From Bacteroides congonensis (GTDB taxonomy: Bacteria > Bacteroidota > Bacteroidia > Bacteroidales > Bacteroidaceae): DNA of 64,000 nt. Below are positions 42,290-51,477 of this stretch, one piece after another. The position numbers were made by a program, and so were the translations under genes. The stretch is taken from assembly GCF_900130125.1 (NCBI RefSeq), contig NZ_FQXY01000011.1, positions 930,001 to 994,000 on the forward strand, given 5' to 3'. Numbering within the stretch: the first letter of the stretch is position 1; each line of letters opens with the position of its first letter. The notes under the pieces were generated by a model. It ran no database searches. It worked only from the letters and a program-made list of their open reading frames with translations, and was not told the DNA's origin.

Positions 42290-44092
42290 ATGAATGAACT
42301 CTATATAAACAATAACAAAGTGCATATAAATGAGGCTACATCAATTAAGTTAGTAGACGAAAATACTTATTTTACGAAGAGTGGCAAATACACGTTTGAT
42401 ATTGAGGTCCCACTAAAGGGATGCAACGAGAACCTGAAAAAGATAGGTCATATTAATAGGCTTGATGTAACACAGTCTACCGTCAATATGAACGCCCGAC
42501 TAATAGCCGATGGGCATAAAATCATTGATGGTACAGCAACCGTGACACAGGTGACAGAAGAGAAGATGAAGATACAGATTCTGTCCGGAAATGCAGAGTT
42601 TAATTTTCTATCTAAGTTTCAGAACTTGTACATAGATGAAATGGATTTGGGAGGTGTTACAGATGAAAATGGTAACCTGTACAATGAAGATGACTATGTT
42701 ACATATTTATTTTATTCATCTAACAAATATAAAATAATGTACGGACTTTATGGTGAGACAGACTTTGTATTCTTCCCAGTACATGACACGCAGAATGATG
42801 TAGTTCATAATGATGTATGTGTCAGAATTGGTGGGACAGTGACATTCCCTCGTACTGTTTATAATTATGATTCGATATTTCATCCGGGTGATTATGGAGG
42901 ATATGTAGCGACTCTAGCAGTACAACCCTATTGGTGCTTTATAATTAAGAAAATATTTAGTGTTTTGGGATATACAGTTGTTGAAAACCAGATAGAAAAC
43001 ACAGTACTGAAAAATGCTTTTATTGCGAACGCTAAACGTACTTTGACTTTTAATCAGGTATTACCGCATTGGACTATTGCGCAATTCATTGAGGAAATAG
43101 AGCATTTTTTTGGTGTAATAATAGAAGCTGATGATTCTAATAAAGAAATACGAATCATAAGAAGAGCAATGTATTTTGACCAGGAAAAAGTCTATTTGGA
43201 TGATGTTTACGATGAGTTTGAAGTAGATGTAGATGAAGAGAGAGCAGAGGATATATCGGATGCAAATATAACGTATGCTTTTGAATCGGTAGATAAATAT
43301 TTGCGTGTGGATGAGAGTATCACGGAAGTTATTGAAGTGAAAAAGTTTAATTCCTACTCGGACTTAAAGGGCTATTATGATAGTTTGGATGATGCCAATA
43401 AAAAGAAATATATCTATGAATCCGGTGGAAGTCAATACATAGATTACAGAGAAGGGGACAGTCGGTATCTGAGAAAAATAAATCAATTTAGGAATCTGAC
43501 AAGAAATGAAGAAAAAGATACTATTGAGTTGAAGATTATTCCGGTTCAAATGGAAGTTGGAGAATCTTTTTTAGAAGATACTGGAACGTCTGGTACAATG
43601 TTGCAGTGTCATTGTAATATTGTGAGGATGAAAGCGGCGGCAGATGATTATAACGGGAAGCCTTCCGATGTGCAGGATTTGATTGAAGGTAATTCTCAAA
43701 CAAAATCTGACCGTGATATTATAGAATTGGCAATGAATGACGGAGAAAGACAACGCCTGTCATGGGTGACATGGCCCCCTGGGAATTTCAAATATCCGTG
43801 GGGATTTGTTCTGACGGATGATTTGATGGCTGGGGATAAAAATAGAGGATTTTCCTTTGAATTGAACAAGGTAGACGGGGTTATGACAATGTATGACCTT
43901 ATATATGGCAGTACCATGAAAGTAAATACAGAAGCCGAACTGCACGTTAAGTTTGTAACAAATAAGATGTATAGTCCAATGAGCCTTTTTATTATCCGGA
44001 ACAAACCGTATATCTGCAAGCAGATAGAATATAAAGTGGATAATAAGGGGATTGACCCTCAAAAAACCGGATACTTCTACGAGGCTACTTAA
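42290..44092 (+). CDS. Tail tip/baseplate protein
   Basis: A 600-residue beta-rich protein directly behind the tape measure. That is the position of distal tail or baseplate hub proteins, and similar ~600-residue proteins start with a strand-rich hub-like domain. No catalytic motif was seen. Its end overlaps the convergent integrase by 4 bp. Confidence 0.65.
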   Translation: MNELYINNNKVHINEATSIKLVDENTYFTKSGKYTFDIEVPLKGCNENLKKIGHINRLDVTQSTVNMNARLIADGHKIIDGTATVTQVTEEKMKIQILSGNAEFNFLSKFQNLYIDEMDLGGVTDENGNLYNEDDYVTYLFYSSNKYKIMYGLYGETDFVFFPVHDTQNDVVHNDVCVRIGGTVTFPRTVYNYDSIFHPGDYGGYVATLAVQPYWCFIIKKIFSVLGYTVVENQIENTVLKNAFIANAKRTLTFNQVLPHWTIAQFIEEIEHFFGVIIEADDSNKEIRIIRRAMYFDQEKVYLDDVYDEFEVDVDEERAEDISDANITYAFESVDKYLRVDESITEVIEVKKFNSYSDLKGYYDSLDDANKKKYIYESGGSQYIDYREGDSRYLRKINQFRNLTRNEEKDTIELKIIPVQMEVGESFLEDTGTSGTMLQCHCNIVRMKAAADDYNGKPSDVQDLIEGNSQTKSDRDIIELAMNDGERQRLSWVTWPPGNFKYPWGFVLTDDLMAGDKNRGFSFELNKVDGVMTMYDLIYGSTMKVNTEAELHVKFVTNKMYSPMSLFIIRNKPYICKQIEYKVDNKGIDPQKTGYFYEAT

Positions 44093-45255
44093 AATAGCCC
44101 GTCGAAGTGTTTGGTTTCTTCATGTACGGGCAGATTTTCCCCTTGCAAATATTTGTTAGTGGTAGAAACGTCTGCATGGCGTGCTTGGTCACGAGCTATG
44201 ACTATTCCTTCAGAATTAGCAAGGTCCCTGATGCCTGTATCTTTCAGCGAATAGAATTGGTACGAATCGGGGAATTTTAATGCAGCCCGTACTTTGTTAA
44301 AGTAAGTTCTGTATGCTCTTGGACTGGATTTTTCGAGTGAAGGCATGAAACCAGGCCCGAATAGATAGCAATCACTTTCGTGGGAGAAGGTATTAAGTTC
44401 AATCATAAACTTAATCAATGTATCATTCAGACCTACCATACCATCCTTCCGGTTCTTTGAAACGCTTGAGGGTACGAAAACTTTTTGTTCTTTCAGGTAA
44501 ATGTCTTGTAGCTTTATGTTTGATAGTTCCTCAGGACGAATCAGAGTATAATACTCAAATTGGCATAGCAGAAGGAAGTAGGGATTTGTTGTCTGAAGAT
44601 ATGACCTTAATTTAACCAGGTCTTTAGGCGATATTGGATTTCTCTTCTTTGCTCCTTCCGTTATTGATTTTATATCTTCCATCGGATTTTTATCCATATA
44701 GTTCTTTTCTGTTAACCAGGTGCAGAATGAAGATAACCAGGTACGATAATTGTTTCGTGTACGCGCTGATGAATCACGGTCAATGAGTATATAGTCTAAG
44801 AAATCACTGGCAAAGACTTTATCAAATTGATATATGTAGAGGATTGGCTTTACTCTTTTTTCGTTGTACTCGGATAGAATTTTAATTCGCTTTTTGTAGT
44901 CCAAGTACGTAGTCTCTTTATAAGAGTGTGATTTATATAACTTAGTGATATATTTATAATATAATTCTGTAATATCTACGAATAAAGTGTATTGGCGAGA
45001 ATTGGATGTGTCCGCCCAAGGATTCCAACCGGAACGGAGCTGGTAAGTTAGATTAGTGATAATTTCTGTTGCTCTTTTTTTCCGTTCAGTAACCTTATCA
45101 ATTCCGTCAAGCATATACTTTTTCCGTTTCATCTTTTGTTCCAACGGATCATAAGAATTGAAGTCGATATACCAGTTCTTTCCTGTGTGAAGTTTGGGTA
45201 ATGTGTACCCGATGATATTATCTATTGAAGCACCTTTTCTTTTAGTTAGAGACAT
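44089..45255 (-). CDS. int: Tyrosine integrase
   Basis: A 388-residue phage integrase. It has an N-terminal arm-binding part (about 1-80), a SAM-like core-binding domain (about 85-190) and a catalytic domain. Visible catalytic residues are Arg in RPEEL, Lys in KNRKDG, the box YSLKDTG (in place of the HxLRHT of classic integrases), His in ARHAD, and Tyr369 in TNKYL. The YSLKDTG form is common in Bacteroides integrases. It should catalyse recombination at the tRNA-Trp 3' end, 130 bp away. It is convergent with the tail genes. Confidence 0.9.
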   Translation of the reverse strand: MSLTKRKGASIDNIIGYTLPKLHTGKNWYIDFNSYDPLEQKMKRKKYMLDGIDKVTERKKRATEIITNLTYQLRSGWNPWADTSNSRQYTLFVDITELYYKYITKLYKSHSYKETTYLDYKKRIKILSEYNEKRVKPILYIYQFDKVFASDFLDYILIDRDSSARTRNNYRTWLSSFCTWLTEKNYMDKNPMEDIKSITEGAKKRNPISPKDLVKLRSYLQTTNPYFLLLCQFEYYTLIRPEELSNIKLQDIYLKEQKVFVPSSVSKNRKDGMVGLNDTLIKFMIELNTFSHESDCYLFGPGFMPSLEKSSPRAYRTYFNKVRAALKFPDSYQFYSLKDTGIRDLANSEGIVIARDQARHADVSTTNKYLQGENLPVHEETKHFDGLF

Positions 45256-45314
45256 TTTTTTCTACGTTTTTTCGATTTTTAAAACGTAGGATGGTTGATA
45301 CTCTGAAAAAATAG

Positions 45315-45332
45315 TGTCCGACATTTGTCCGA
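45315..45332 (+). promoter_or_regulatory. Putative integrase arm-type sites, right
   Basis: TGTCCGA occurs at 45315-45321 and 45326-45332, with the same orientation and 11-bp spacing as the left pair at 281-298. They lie 50 bp inside the right attachment core and upstream of the integrase gene. Confidence 0.6.
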
Positions 45333-45345
45333 CCTGTAAACGATA

Positions 45346-45376
45346 AACAGCCGTAAGTTATTAACTTACAGCTGTT
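45346..45376 (-). terminator. Stem-loop between integrase and tRNA-Trp
   Basis: A 14-bp stem with one mismatch (45346-45359 with 45363-45376) has a 3-nt loop. It may replace the original terminator of tRNA-Trp after integration. The T-run on the minus strand is weak, so this is a guess. Confidence 0.5.
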
Positions 45377-45381
45377 TGACC

Positions 45382-45406
45382 TTGCACGGGAGGAGAGGCT
45401 CGAACT
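45382..45406. other. attR core (overlaps tRNA-Trp 3' end)
   Basis: It is identical to 175-199 and includes the acceptor-stem and T-arm bases of tRNA-Trp. The tRNA stays intact because the phage carries the same 25 bases. Confidence 0.93.
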
Positions 45407-45457
45407 CCCGACACCCGGTTTTGGAGACCGGTGCTCTACCAACTGAGCTACTCCCGT
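45385..45457 (-). tRNA. trpT: tRNA-Trp (anticodon CCA)
   Basis: The 73-nt cloverleaf begins ACGGGAGTAGCTCAGTTGG and has the anticodon loop CTCCAAA (anticodon CCA). The T arm contains GTTCGAGCC, and the acceptor stem ACGGGAG/CTCCCGT is perfect. The 3' CCA is not encoded. It is the integration target of the prophage. Confidence 0.96.
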
Positions 45458-45522
45458 ATTTGCGGCTGCAAAGGTAGTATAAACTTTTGAACTACCAAAA
45501 AAACGGGTAAATAACTTTTGAA

Positions 45523-45876
45523 TTATTTTAATTTCTCCCACTCATCGGGCTTAAAACCGACCAGGACAAAGCTGTCCGTCACTACCAATGGGCGTTTCAC
45601 CAATTTACCGTTCGTAGCTAATAGTGCTATTTGTTCTTCTTCACTCATGCCTGGTAGCTTCTCGCTCAGTTTCAGTTCTTTATAAACTAATCCGCTAGTG
45701 TTGAAGAATTTCTTTATAGGCAGACCGCTGCGGGGAATCCATGCTTTTAGCTCTTCCACCGTAGGATTTTCTTCTACAATTAACCGATTTGTATACTCAA
45801 TGTTATTTTCTGTTAACCACTTCCTGGCTTTCTGGCAGGTACTGCATGCCGGGTACTGCAAAAATAAAGGTGTCAT
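45523..45876 (-). CDS. ArsC/Spx-family thioredoxin-fold protein
   Basis: A 117-residue protein of the ArsC/Spx/MgsR family. It has the N-terminal CSTC motif (CxxC form) in QYPACSTCQKARKWL and the RPLVV segment near residue 95. Family members are arsenate reductases or redox-sensing RNA polymerase partners; which one applies is not clear. It lies just outside the prophage on the host side, co-directed with the tRNA gene. Confidence 0.85.
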   Translation of the reverse strand: MTPLFLQYPACSTCQKARKWLTENNIEYTNRLIVEENPTVEELKAWIPRSGLPIKKFFNTSGLVYKELKLSEKLPGMSEEEQIALLATNGKLVKRPLVVTDSFVLVGFKPDEWEKLK

Positions 45877-45920
45877 ACTCTTTTTTTCTAATTTATCATT
45901 TAATACTTGTCACTTTATAC

Positions 45921-46499
45921 TTATGATAGTAGCTGCAAATCCTGATACATAATCCGGTAAGCAGCCGCTTTCTTGTCCAATGCCAGCGGGTAGGCCCGCG
46001 AGGAAGAAGGCATACGGTATAACCTCATAGCCCGTCCTTCAAAAACGAATTCCGCGTAATCGCCTACTTTCGGTTCTTCCACATCGAACTGCTGCCGGAG
46101 CGTATCCGTAGCTTTTTGCCCCGTGGTGACGATTGCCTTACATTCGGGAAGCTGACGAAGCAATGCTGCTACGTCGGTGGCTTCCACCACTTCCAGAAAC
46201 TTGTCCGAAGCATTATCCTGCAATCTGCGAATAGAAGAAGCCGTATCGAACAGCGCAATCCCTTTTTCGTTCAAAAAGTCTATAATCCGTTCGCGGACGA
46301 ACGCTTTTCGTGTCTCGTTCAGGAAATAATCTTTGTTATTGAAGAATAAAACACCGAAAATGCGCCACATATCATTGTTCAGGTTCGGATAGTAGAAGTC
46401 CATCGACCATCGTTTCTTCTGTGGCGGAAAACTCCCCAGCATAAGTAGTTTTGTTTTCGCGGGGAGAAACGGTTCTAACGGATGTTTTTCGATTTCCAT
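45921..46499 (-). CDS. Uracil-DNA-glycosylase-family protein
   Basis: A 192-residue protein of the uracil-DNA-glycosylase superfamily. The pattern LMLGSFPPQKKRWSMDFYYPNLNNDMWRIFG is its substrate-binding motif 1 (GSFPP in place of GEAPG), and MPSSSRAYPL at about 162-171 fits motif 2 (HPSSS-like). It should remove deaminated or mismatched bases. It is a conserved host gene. Substrate is unknown. Confidence 0.8.
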   Translation of the reverse strand: MEIEKHPLEPFLPAKTKLLMLGSFPPQKKRWSMDFYYPNLNNDMWRIFGVLFFNNKDYFLNETRKAFVRERIIDFLNEKGIALFDTASSIRRLQDNASDKFLEVVEATDVAALLRQLPECKAIVTTGQKATDTLRQQFDVEEPKVGDYAEFVFEGRAMRLYRMPSSSRAYPLALDKKAAAYRIMYQDLQLLS

Positions 46500-46592
46500 T
46501 TTTATGCGTTATTTAATTTCTTGCAAAAATAATGATTCTATTTATTTCCCTCAAAATCAATGCGGAAAAATGCTATATTTAAAATAATTAGT

Positions 46593-46600
46593 TATTTTTG
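46593..46600 (+). promoter_or_regulatory. Promoter -7 box of susC-like gene
   Basis: TATTTTTG matches TAnnTTTG and lies only 7 bp before the ATG at 46608, so the message may have almost no leader. Confidence 0.5.
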
Positions 46601-46607
46601 CAGCATA

Positions 46608-49600
46608 ATGAATGCATGGTCTAACGTAATATCATTGAGAGTAAGAGTAGTTGTTAGTTGCTGTTTAATAAGCCTGTTCTTTTTCCTGAGTGAAAAATGT
46701 TATGCTTCAGAGCAACAAGTGTTAAAACAAACAGTAGAAACCCCTGCTGATAAAACGACAGTAAGGGGGCGTGTTGTCGATACCAAAGGTGAACCGCTTA
46801 TCGGTGCAACTGTACGTGAGAAAGGAGGAGCCAACGGAACTGTGACCGATATTGACGGGAATTTCTTCTTGTCCGTGCCGGACAGCGCTGTTTTACAAAT
46901 ATCCTTTATTGGCTATGAGACAACAGAAGTCAAGGTGGCAGGCAGAACCATGCTCGAAATCACCCTTCAGGAGAGTGCCATAGAGCTTGACCATGTTATT
47001 GTGACCGCCTTGGGACTTGAAAAGGATGAGGCTACACTGGCTTATTCCGCCCAGAAAATAAAAGGAGAAGAATTCAGCCGCGTAAAAGAAATCAATATGA
47101 TTACCGCCCTTGCCGGAAAAGCTGCCGGGGTGCAAGTCAATAAGAACTCATCCGGTATGGGTGGCTCGGCAAAAATCAGTCTTCGTGGTATCCGTTCGGC
47201 TTTCGGAGATAACCAGCCGCTGTATGTAATAGACGGAGTACCGATGTCCAATACTTCTTCGGAACAATCTTATTCAGCTATCGGCGGAACAGCCAATGCC
47301 GGAAACAGGGATGGGGGAGACGGTATCTCGAATCTGAATCCGGAAGATGTGGAAAGTATCAGTATCCTGAAGGGTGCTCCCGCCGCTGCTCTATATGGAA
47401 GTATGGCAGCCAATGGCGTAATTCTTATTACTACCAAGAAAGGAAATTCTACCGGACAGAGAAATATTCATTTTTCCACCGGATTAACTTTTGATAAAGC
47501 GTTCAGCTTGCCTGAAATGCAAAATCATTATGGAGTAAGTGATGCGGTAGACAGTTGGGGGGAGAAGGGGTACTTGCCGACGAATAATACTCTGAAAGAT
47601 TTCTTCCGTACGGGACTGACGTCCATCACTTCCGTATCCGTAAGCTACGGAAATGAAAGCCTGCAAACTTACTTCTCTTATGCCAATACAACCGGAAAAG
47701 GGATTATTGACAAGAATAAACTGAGAAAACACAATATCAATTTGCGTGAAACGGCTACCATGTTCAACAAACGTCTGAAACTGGACGGTAACGTTAATGT
47801 CATGAAGCAAACAGTGGAGAACAAGCCTGTTTCAGGTGGTTTCTATATGAATCCGTTGGTAGGACTTTACCGCTTTCCCCGGGGAGAGGATTTATCTTAT
47901 TATAAAGATAACTTTGAAACCTATGATGCCGAAAGAAAACTGGGCGTACAAAACTGGCATACGTTTACCGAGGACTTCGAGCAGAATCCCTATTGGATTG
48001 TGAACCGCATACAAAGTAAGGAAACACGTACGCGCGTTATCCTTGCACTCTCGGCAAGTTTCAAGGTGAATAACTGGTTGACGATTCAGGCTCGTGGCAA
48101 TATGGATTATTGGAGCGATAAGTTACGTCAGCAATTCTATGCTTCCACTGCTACCGCTTTGTGCGGAGCAAACGGGCGGTATATTGAAATGGATTATCAG
48201 GAGACGCAGATGTATGGTGACATCATGGCTATGTTCAAGAAAACCTGGGGCGATTTTACGCTGGATGCGGCTATCGGCGGCAGTATCAATGATAGAGTTA
48301 CAAACTCTACCCGCTACGACTCGAAGAATGCTTCTTTGCATTTTGCCAATGTGTTTAATATCGCCAATATTGTGATGAATAGTTCTGCCAGTATCGACCA
48401 GAAAATAGATGCGCATCGTCAGTTGCAATCACTCTTTGGTACGGCGCAGATTGGCTATAAGGAAAAAATATTCCTTGACTTGACAGCCCGCAATGACTGG
48501 GCGTCCACCCTCTCTCATACAACGCATGAAAAATCGGGCTTTGCTTACCCTTCTGCCGGTATTTCCATATTGCTCGATAAATGGGTGAAGATGCCCGAAT
48601 GGGTTTCTTTTGCAAAGCTGCGTGGTGCTTACAGTAAGGTAGGTAACGATATTCCACCGCATATAACCAATCCCTCTTCACATATCAATGCCGGCGGAGA
48701 GATGCAGGCGAATGATGCGGCTCCTTTTAGAGAAATGGAACCGGAAATGACTCATGCCATCGAATTTGGAACGGAATGGCGATTTTTTCAGCATCGCTTG
48801 GGAGTTAACCTGACTTATTATCGTACCAATACTTATAATCAGTTTTTCAAACTTCCCGCACTTGCAGGAGATGTATTTGCTTTCCGATATGTAAATGCCG
48901 GAAATATTCAGAACCGAGGATGGGAAGTGATACTGAACGCGACTCTGGTATTGAACTCTGATTTTAGTTGGAAAACCTCTCTGAACTTCTCTTCCAACAA
49001 GAATAAAATTGTGAAATTGCATGATGATCTGAAAGAGATGGTGTATGGGCCTACTAGTTTCTCTTCCAGCTATGCAATGAAACTTATAAAAGGCGGTTCT
49101 ATCGGCGATATTTATGGTAAAGCCTTTGTGCGTGACGACAAAGGAAATATTGTCTACGAAACAGAAGGCGATAATAAAGGACTTCCGTCAGTGGAAGGAG
49201 ACGGAAATACGATAAAAGTAGGAAATGCCAATCCTGTCTTTATGATGGGATGGAACCATACCTTCTCTTACAAAGGTTTCAGCCTTTACTTCTTGCTTGA
49301 CTGGCGTTATGGCGGTGAAGTGCTGTCGCAGACACAAGCGGAAATGGATCTTTACGGAGTTTCGGAGGTAACAGCAGATGCACGGGATAGGGGATATGTC
49401 ATACTCGAAGGGCAGAAGATAAACAATGTAAAAGGATTCTACAAGACAGTGGGCGGACGTGCCGGAGTGACGGAGTACTATATGTATGATGCCACCAACC
49501 TGCGATTGCGCGAGGTGTCGTTAAGCTATAATCTCCCCAAGCAATGGTTGCAGAAAACGAAAGTTCTGAAAGATGTGCAGCTTGCGTTTGTAGCCCGCAA

Positions 49601-49736
49601 TCTTTGTTTCTTGTATAAGAAAGCTCCTTTTGACCCTGATTTAGTACTTTCTACAGGAAATGACAACCAGGGTATCGAAGTATTCGGAATGCCCACTACC
49701 CGGAGTCTGGGCTTCTCGGTGAAATGTGAATTTTAA
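46608..49736 (+). CDS. SusC/RagA-type TonB-dependent transporter
   Basis: A 1042-residue outer-membrane transporter. A signal peptide (about 1-35) is followed by a CarboxypepD_reg-like domain (TTVRGRVVDTKGEPLIGATV), a plug domain with AGKAAGVQV and YVIDGVPM, and the C-terminal barrel. It imports glycans or other large ligands with its SusD partner. There is no STN domain, so no anti-sigma signalling is expected. No sigma or anti-sigma gene lies near. The frame is open from 46560, but the -7 box at 46593-46600 favours the ATG at 46608. Confidence 0.88.
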   Translation: MNAWSNVISLRVRVVVSCCLISLFFFLSEKCYASEQQVLKQTVETPADKTTVRGRVVDTKGEPLIGATVREKGGANGTVTDIDGNFFLSVPDSAVLQISFIGYETTEVKVAGRTMLEITLQESAIELDHVIVTALGLEKDEATLAYSAQKIKGEEFSRVKEINMITALAGKAAGVQVNKNSSGMGGSAKISLRGIRSAFGDNQPLYVIDGVPMSNTSSEQSYSAIGGTANAGNRDGGDGISNLNPEDVESISILKGAPAAALYGSMAANGVILITTKKGNSTGQRNIHFSTGLTFDKAFSLPEMQNHYGVSDAVDSWGEKGYLPTNNTLKDFFRTGLTSITSVSVSYGNESLQTYFSYANTTGKGIIDKNKLRKHNINLRETATMFNKRLKLDGNVNVMKQTVENKPVSGGFYMNPLVGLYRFPRGEDLSYYKDNFETYDAERKLGVQNWHTFTEDFEQNPYWIVNRIQSKETRTRVILALSASFKVNNWLTIQARGNMDYWSDKLRQQFYASTATALCGANGRYIEMDYQETQMYGDIMAMFKKTWGDFTLDAAIGGSINDRVTNSTRYDSKNASLHFANVFNIANIVMNSSASIDQKIDAHRQLQSLFGTAQIGYKEKIFLDLTARNDWASTLSHTTHEKSGFAYPSAGISILLDKWVKMPEWVSFAKLRGAYSKVGNDIPPHITNPSSHINAGGEMQANDAAPFREMEPEMTHAIEFGTEWRFFQHRLGVNLTYYRTNTYNQFFKLPALAGDVFAFRYVNAGNIQNRGWEVILNATLVLNSDFSWKTSLNFSSNKNKIVKLHDDLKEMVYGPTSFSSSYAMKLIKGGSIGDIYGKAFVRDDKGNIVYETEGDNKGLPSVEGDGNTIKVGNANPVFMMGWNHTFSYKGFSLYFLLDWRYGGEVLSQTQAEMDLYGVSEVTADARDRGYVILEGQKINNVKGFYKTVGGRAGVTEYYMYDATNLRLREVSLSYNLPKQWLQKTKVLKDVQLAFVARNLCFLYKKAPFDPDLVLSTGNDNQGIEVFGMPTTRSLGFSVKCEF

Positions 49737-49751
49737 AAGTAGGAGAGAGGA

Positions 49752-51347
49752 ATGAAGAAGAAATATATACATCTATATCTGGTAGGTTTACTGCTGCTTT
49801 CCGTTGCATGTACCGGAAACTTCCGTGACTATAATACCGACTTGTCCGGCATCACGGACGATGACCTGATTATTGATGACAACGGCTATGGAATCCGCAT
49901 AGGGATTATCCAACAAGGCATTTACTTTAATTACGACTTCGGAAAAGGAAAAAACTGGCCTTTCCAGTTGATACAGAACTTGAATGCGGATATGTTCAGT
50001 GGCTATATGCATGACGGCAAACCACTGAACGGTGGTTCGCACAACTCCGACTATAATATGCAGGACGGTTGGAACAGTGCCATGTGGACGCATATGTATT
50101 CGTATATCTTTCCTCAAATATATCAATCGGAGAATGCCACCCGTAACACGCAACCGGCTCTGTTCGCTATCACCAAAATACTAAAGGTAGAAGCCATGCA
50201 TCGGGTGACGGATTATTACGGCCCTATCATCTACAAAAACTTCGCCAACGCAGCCGAACATTATCGTCCCGACACCCAAAAGGATGTCTATTATGAATTC
50301 TTCAACGAACTCGACTCTGCCGTGGTCGCCCTTACCGGCTATATAGAGGAAAATCCGGATGCCAACGGCTTCGCCCGTTTCGATATATTGCTGGATGGCA
50401 AATATTCCTCCTGGATGAAGTTCGCCAATTCCCTACGTCTGCGCCTTGCCATGCGCCTTGCATCTGTTGCTTCCGACAAGGCACAGACTGAAATTGCGAA
50501 AATAAAGGAAAACGACTACGGTTTCTTTGAAATGGCAGCTGAGGGAGCGTCAGTCTCCACCCAATCGGGATATACCAACCCGTTGGGAGAACTCAACCTC
50601 GTTTGGAAAGAAACCTATATGAGTGCCCCTATGGAATCCATCCTTACCGGCTATAATGACCCTCGTCTTAAGGCCTACTTCGCACCTTGTACGGACGCAG
50701 AACTCAATAAAGGATATCGTGGCATCCGTCAGGGAACCTGCTTTGCCCACAATCATTATGCCGGACTGTCAAAACTCTCTGTCACCCAATCTACCAATGC
50801 CCCTCTGATGACCGCTTCGGAAATCTGGTTCCTGCGTGCTGAAGCCGCTTTACGTGGTTGGACAGACGAAGATGAAGAAATCTGCTATCGGAACGGAGTG
50901 ATTACCTCTTTCCAACAATGGGGAGTCTATGGTGTAGAAGACTACCTGCAAAGCGAACTGACCGCTTCGGACTTTATCGACACCTACGACGAAGAAAACA
51001 ACATCGAAGCCCGCTGCAAAGTCTCACCCAAATGGAACCGGCAGGACGATAAGGAAACGAAACTCGAAAAGATAATCACTCAAAAATGGATTGCCATGTT
51101 TCCCGAAGGCTGTGAAGCCTGGGCTGAACAAAGGCGGACAGGCTATCCCCGCTTGTTCCCCGTGCGCTTCAATCACAGCAAAAACGGATGCATAGATACG
51201 GAAATCATGGTACGCCGTCTCAACTTCCCCGGCACCCTGCAAACGGAAGATCCGGAACAATATCTTGCCCTCGTTGAAGCTCTGGGTGGAGAAGACCATG
51301 GCGGCACACGTCTTTGGTGGGATACAGGAAATAACAACCTGGAATAA
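49752..51347 (+). CDS. SusD/RagB-like lipoprotein
   Basis: A 531-residue surface lipoprotein. It has a signal ending in LLSVACTG (lipobox), then TPR-like helices typical of the SusD fold and a ligand pocket. It starts 15 bp after the SusC-type gene with GAGAGAGG before the ATG, so they form an operon. It caps the transporter and binds the substrate. No glycosidase or sensor is in the same cluster, so the substrate cannot be guessed. Confidence 0.88.
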   Translation: MKKKYIHLYLVGLLLLSVACTGNFRDYNTDLSGITDDDLIIDDNGYGIRIGIIQQGIYFNYDFGKGKNWPFQLIQNLNADMFSGYMHDGKPLNGGSHNSDYNMQDGWNSAMWTHMYSYIFPQIYQSENATRNTQPALFAITKILKVEAMHRVTDYYGPIIYKNFANAAEHYRPDTQKDVYYEFFNELDSAVVALTGYIEENPDANGFARFDILLDGKYSSWMKFANSLRLRLAMRLASVASDKAQTEIAKIKENDYGFFEMAAEGASVSTQSGYTNPLGELNLVWKETYMSAPMESILTGYNDPRLKAYFAPCTDAELNKGYRGIRQGTCFAHNHYAGLSKLSVTQSTNAPLMTASEIWFLRAEAALRGWTDEDEEICYRNGVITSFQQWGVYGVEDYLQSELTASDFIDTYDEENNIEARCKVSPKWNRQDDKETKLEKIITQKWIAMFPEGCEAWAEQRRTGYPRLFPVRFNHSKNGCIDTEIMVRRLNFPGTLQTEDPEQYLALVEALGGEDHGGTRLWWDTGNNNLE

Positions 51348-51354
51348 AAAAATT

Positions 51355-51477
51355 ATGGACGTATTACAACAAGCCCCCGAAGCGATTCGAAGCATATTCT
51401 CTTCGGGAATCACCACCGGCGGGCTAACTACAATTATAGCAAATATAGTAATACGTGTAAAAGAAGAAAAGGATTAG
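51355..51477 (+). CDS. Possible 40-residue membrane peptide
   Basis: An ATG at 51355, 7 bp after the SusD stop, opens 40 codons. The middle is hydrophobic (GLTTIIANIVI) and the end charged (RVKEEKD). It overlaps the convergent aminomutase end by 4 bp. It may be a real small peptide of the operon or chance; I have no further evidence. Confidence 0.35.
   Translation: MDVLQQAPEAIRSIFSSGITTGGLTTIIANIVIRVKEEKD

Noticed and set aside
175..45406. Mu-like transposable phage (hankyphage type)
   Set aside because: There is no Mu-type transposase pair; the tRNA repeat and tyrosine integrase show site-specific integration.
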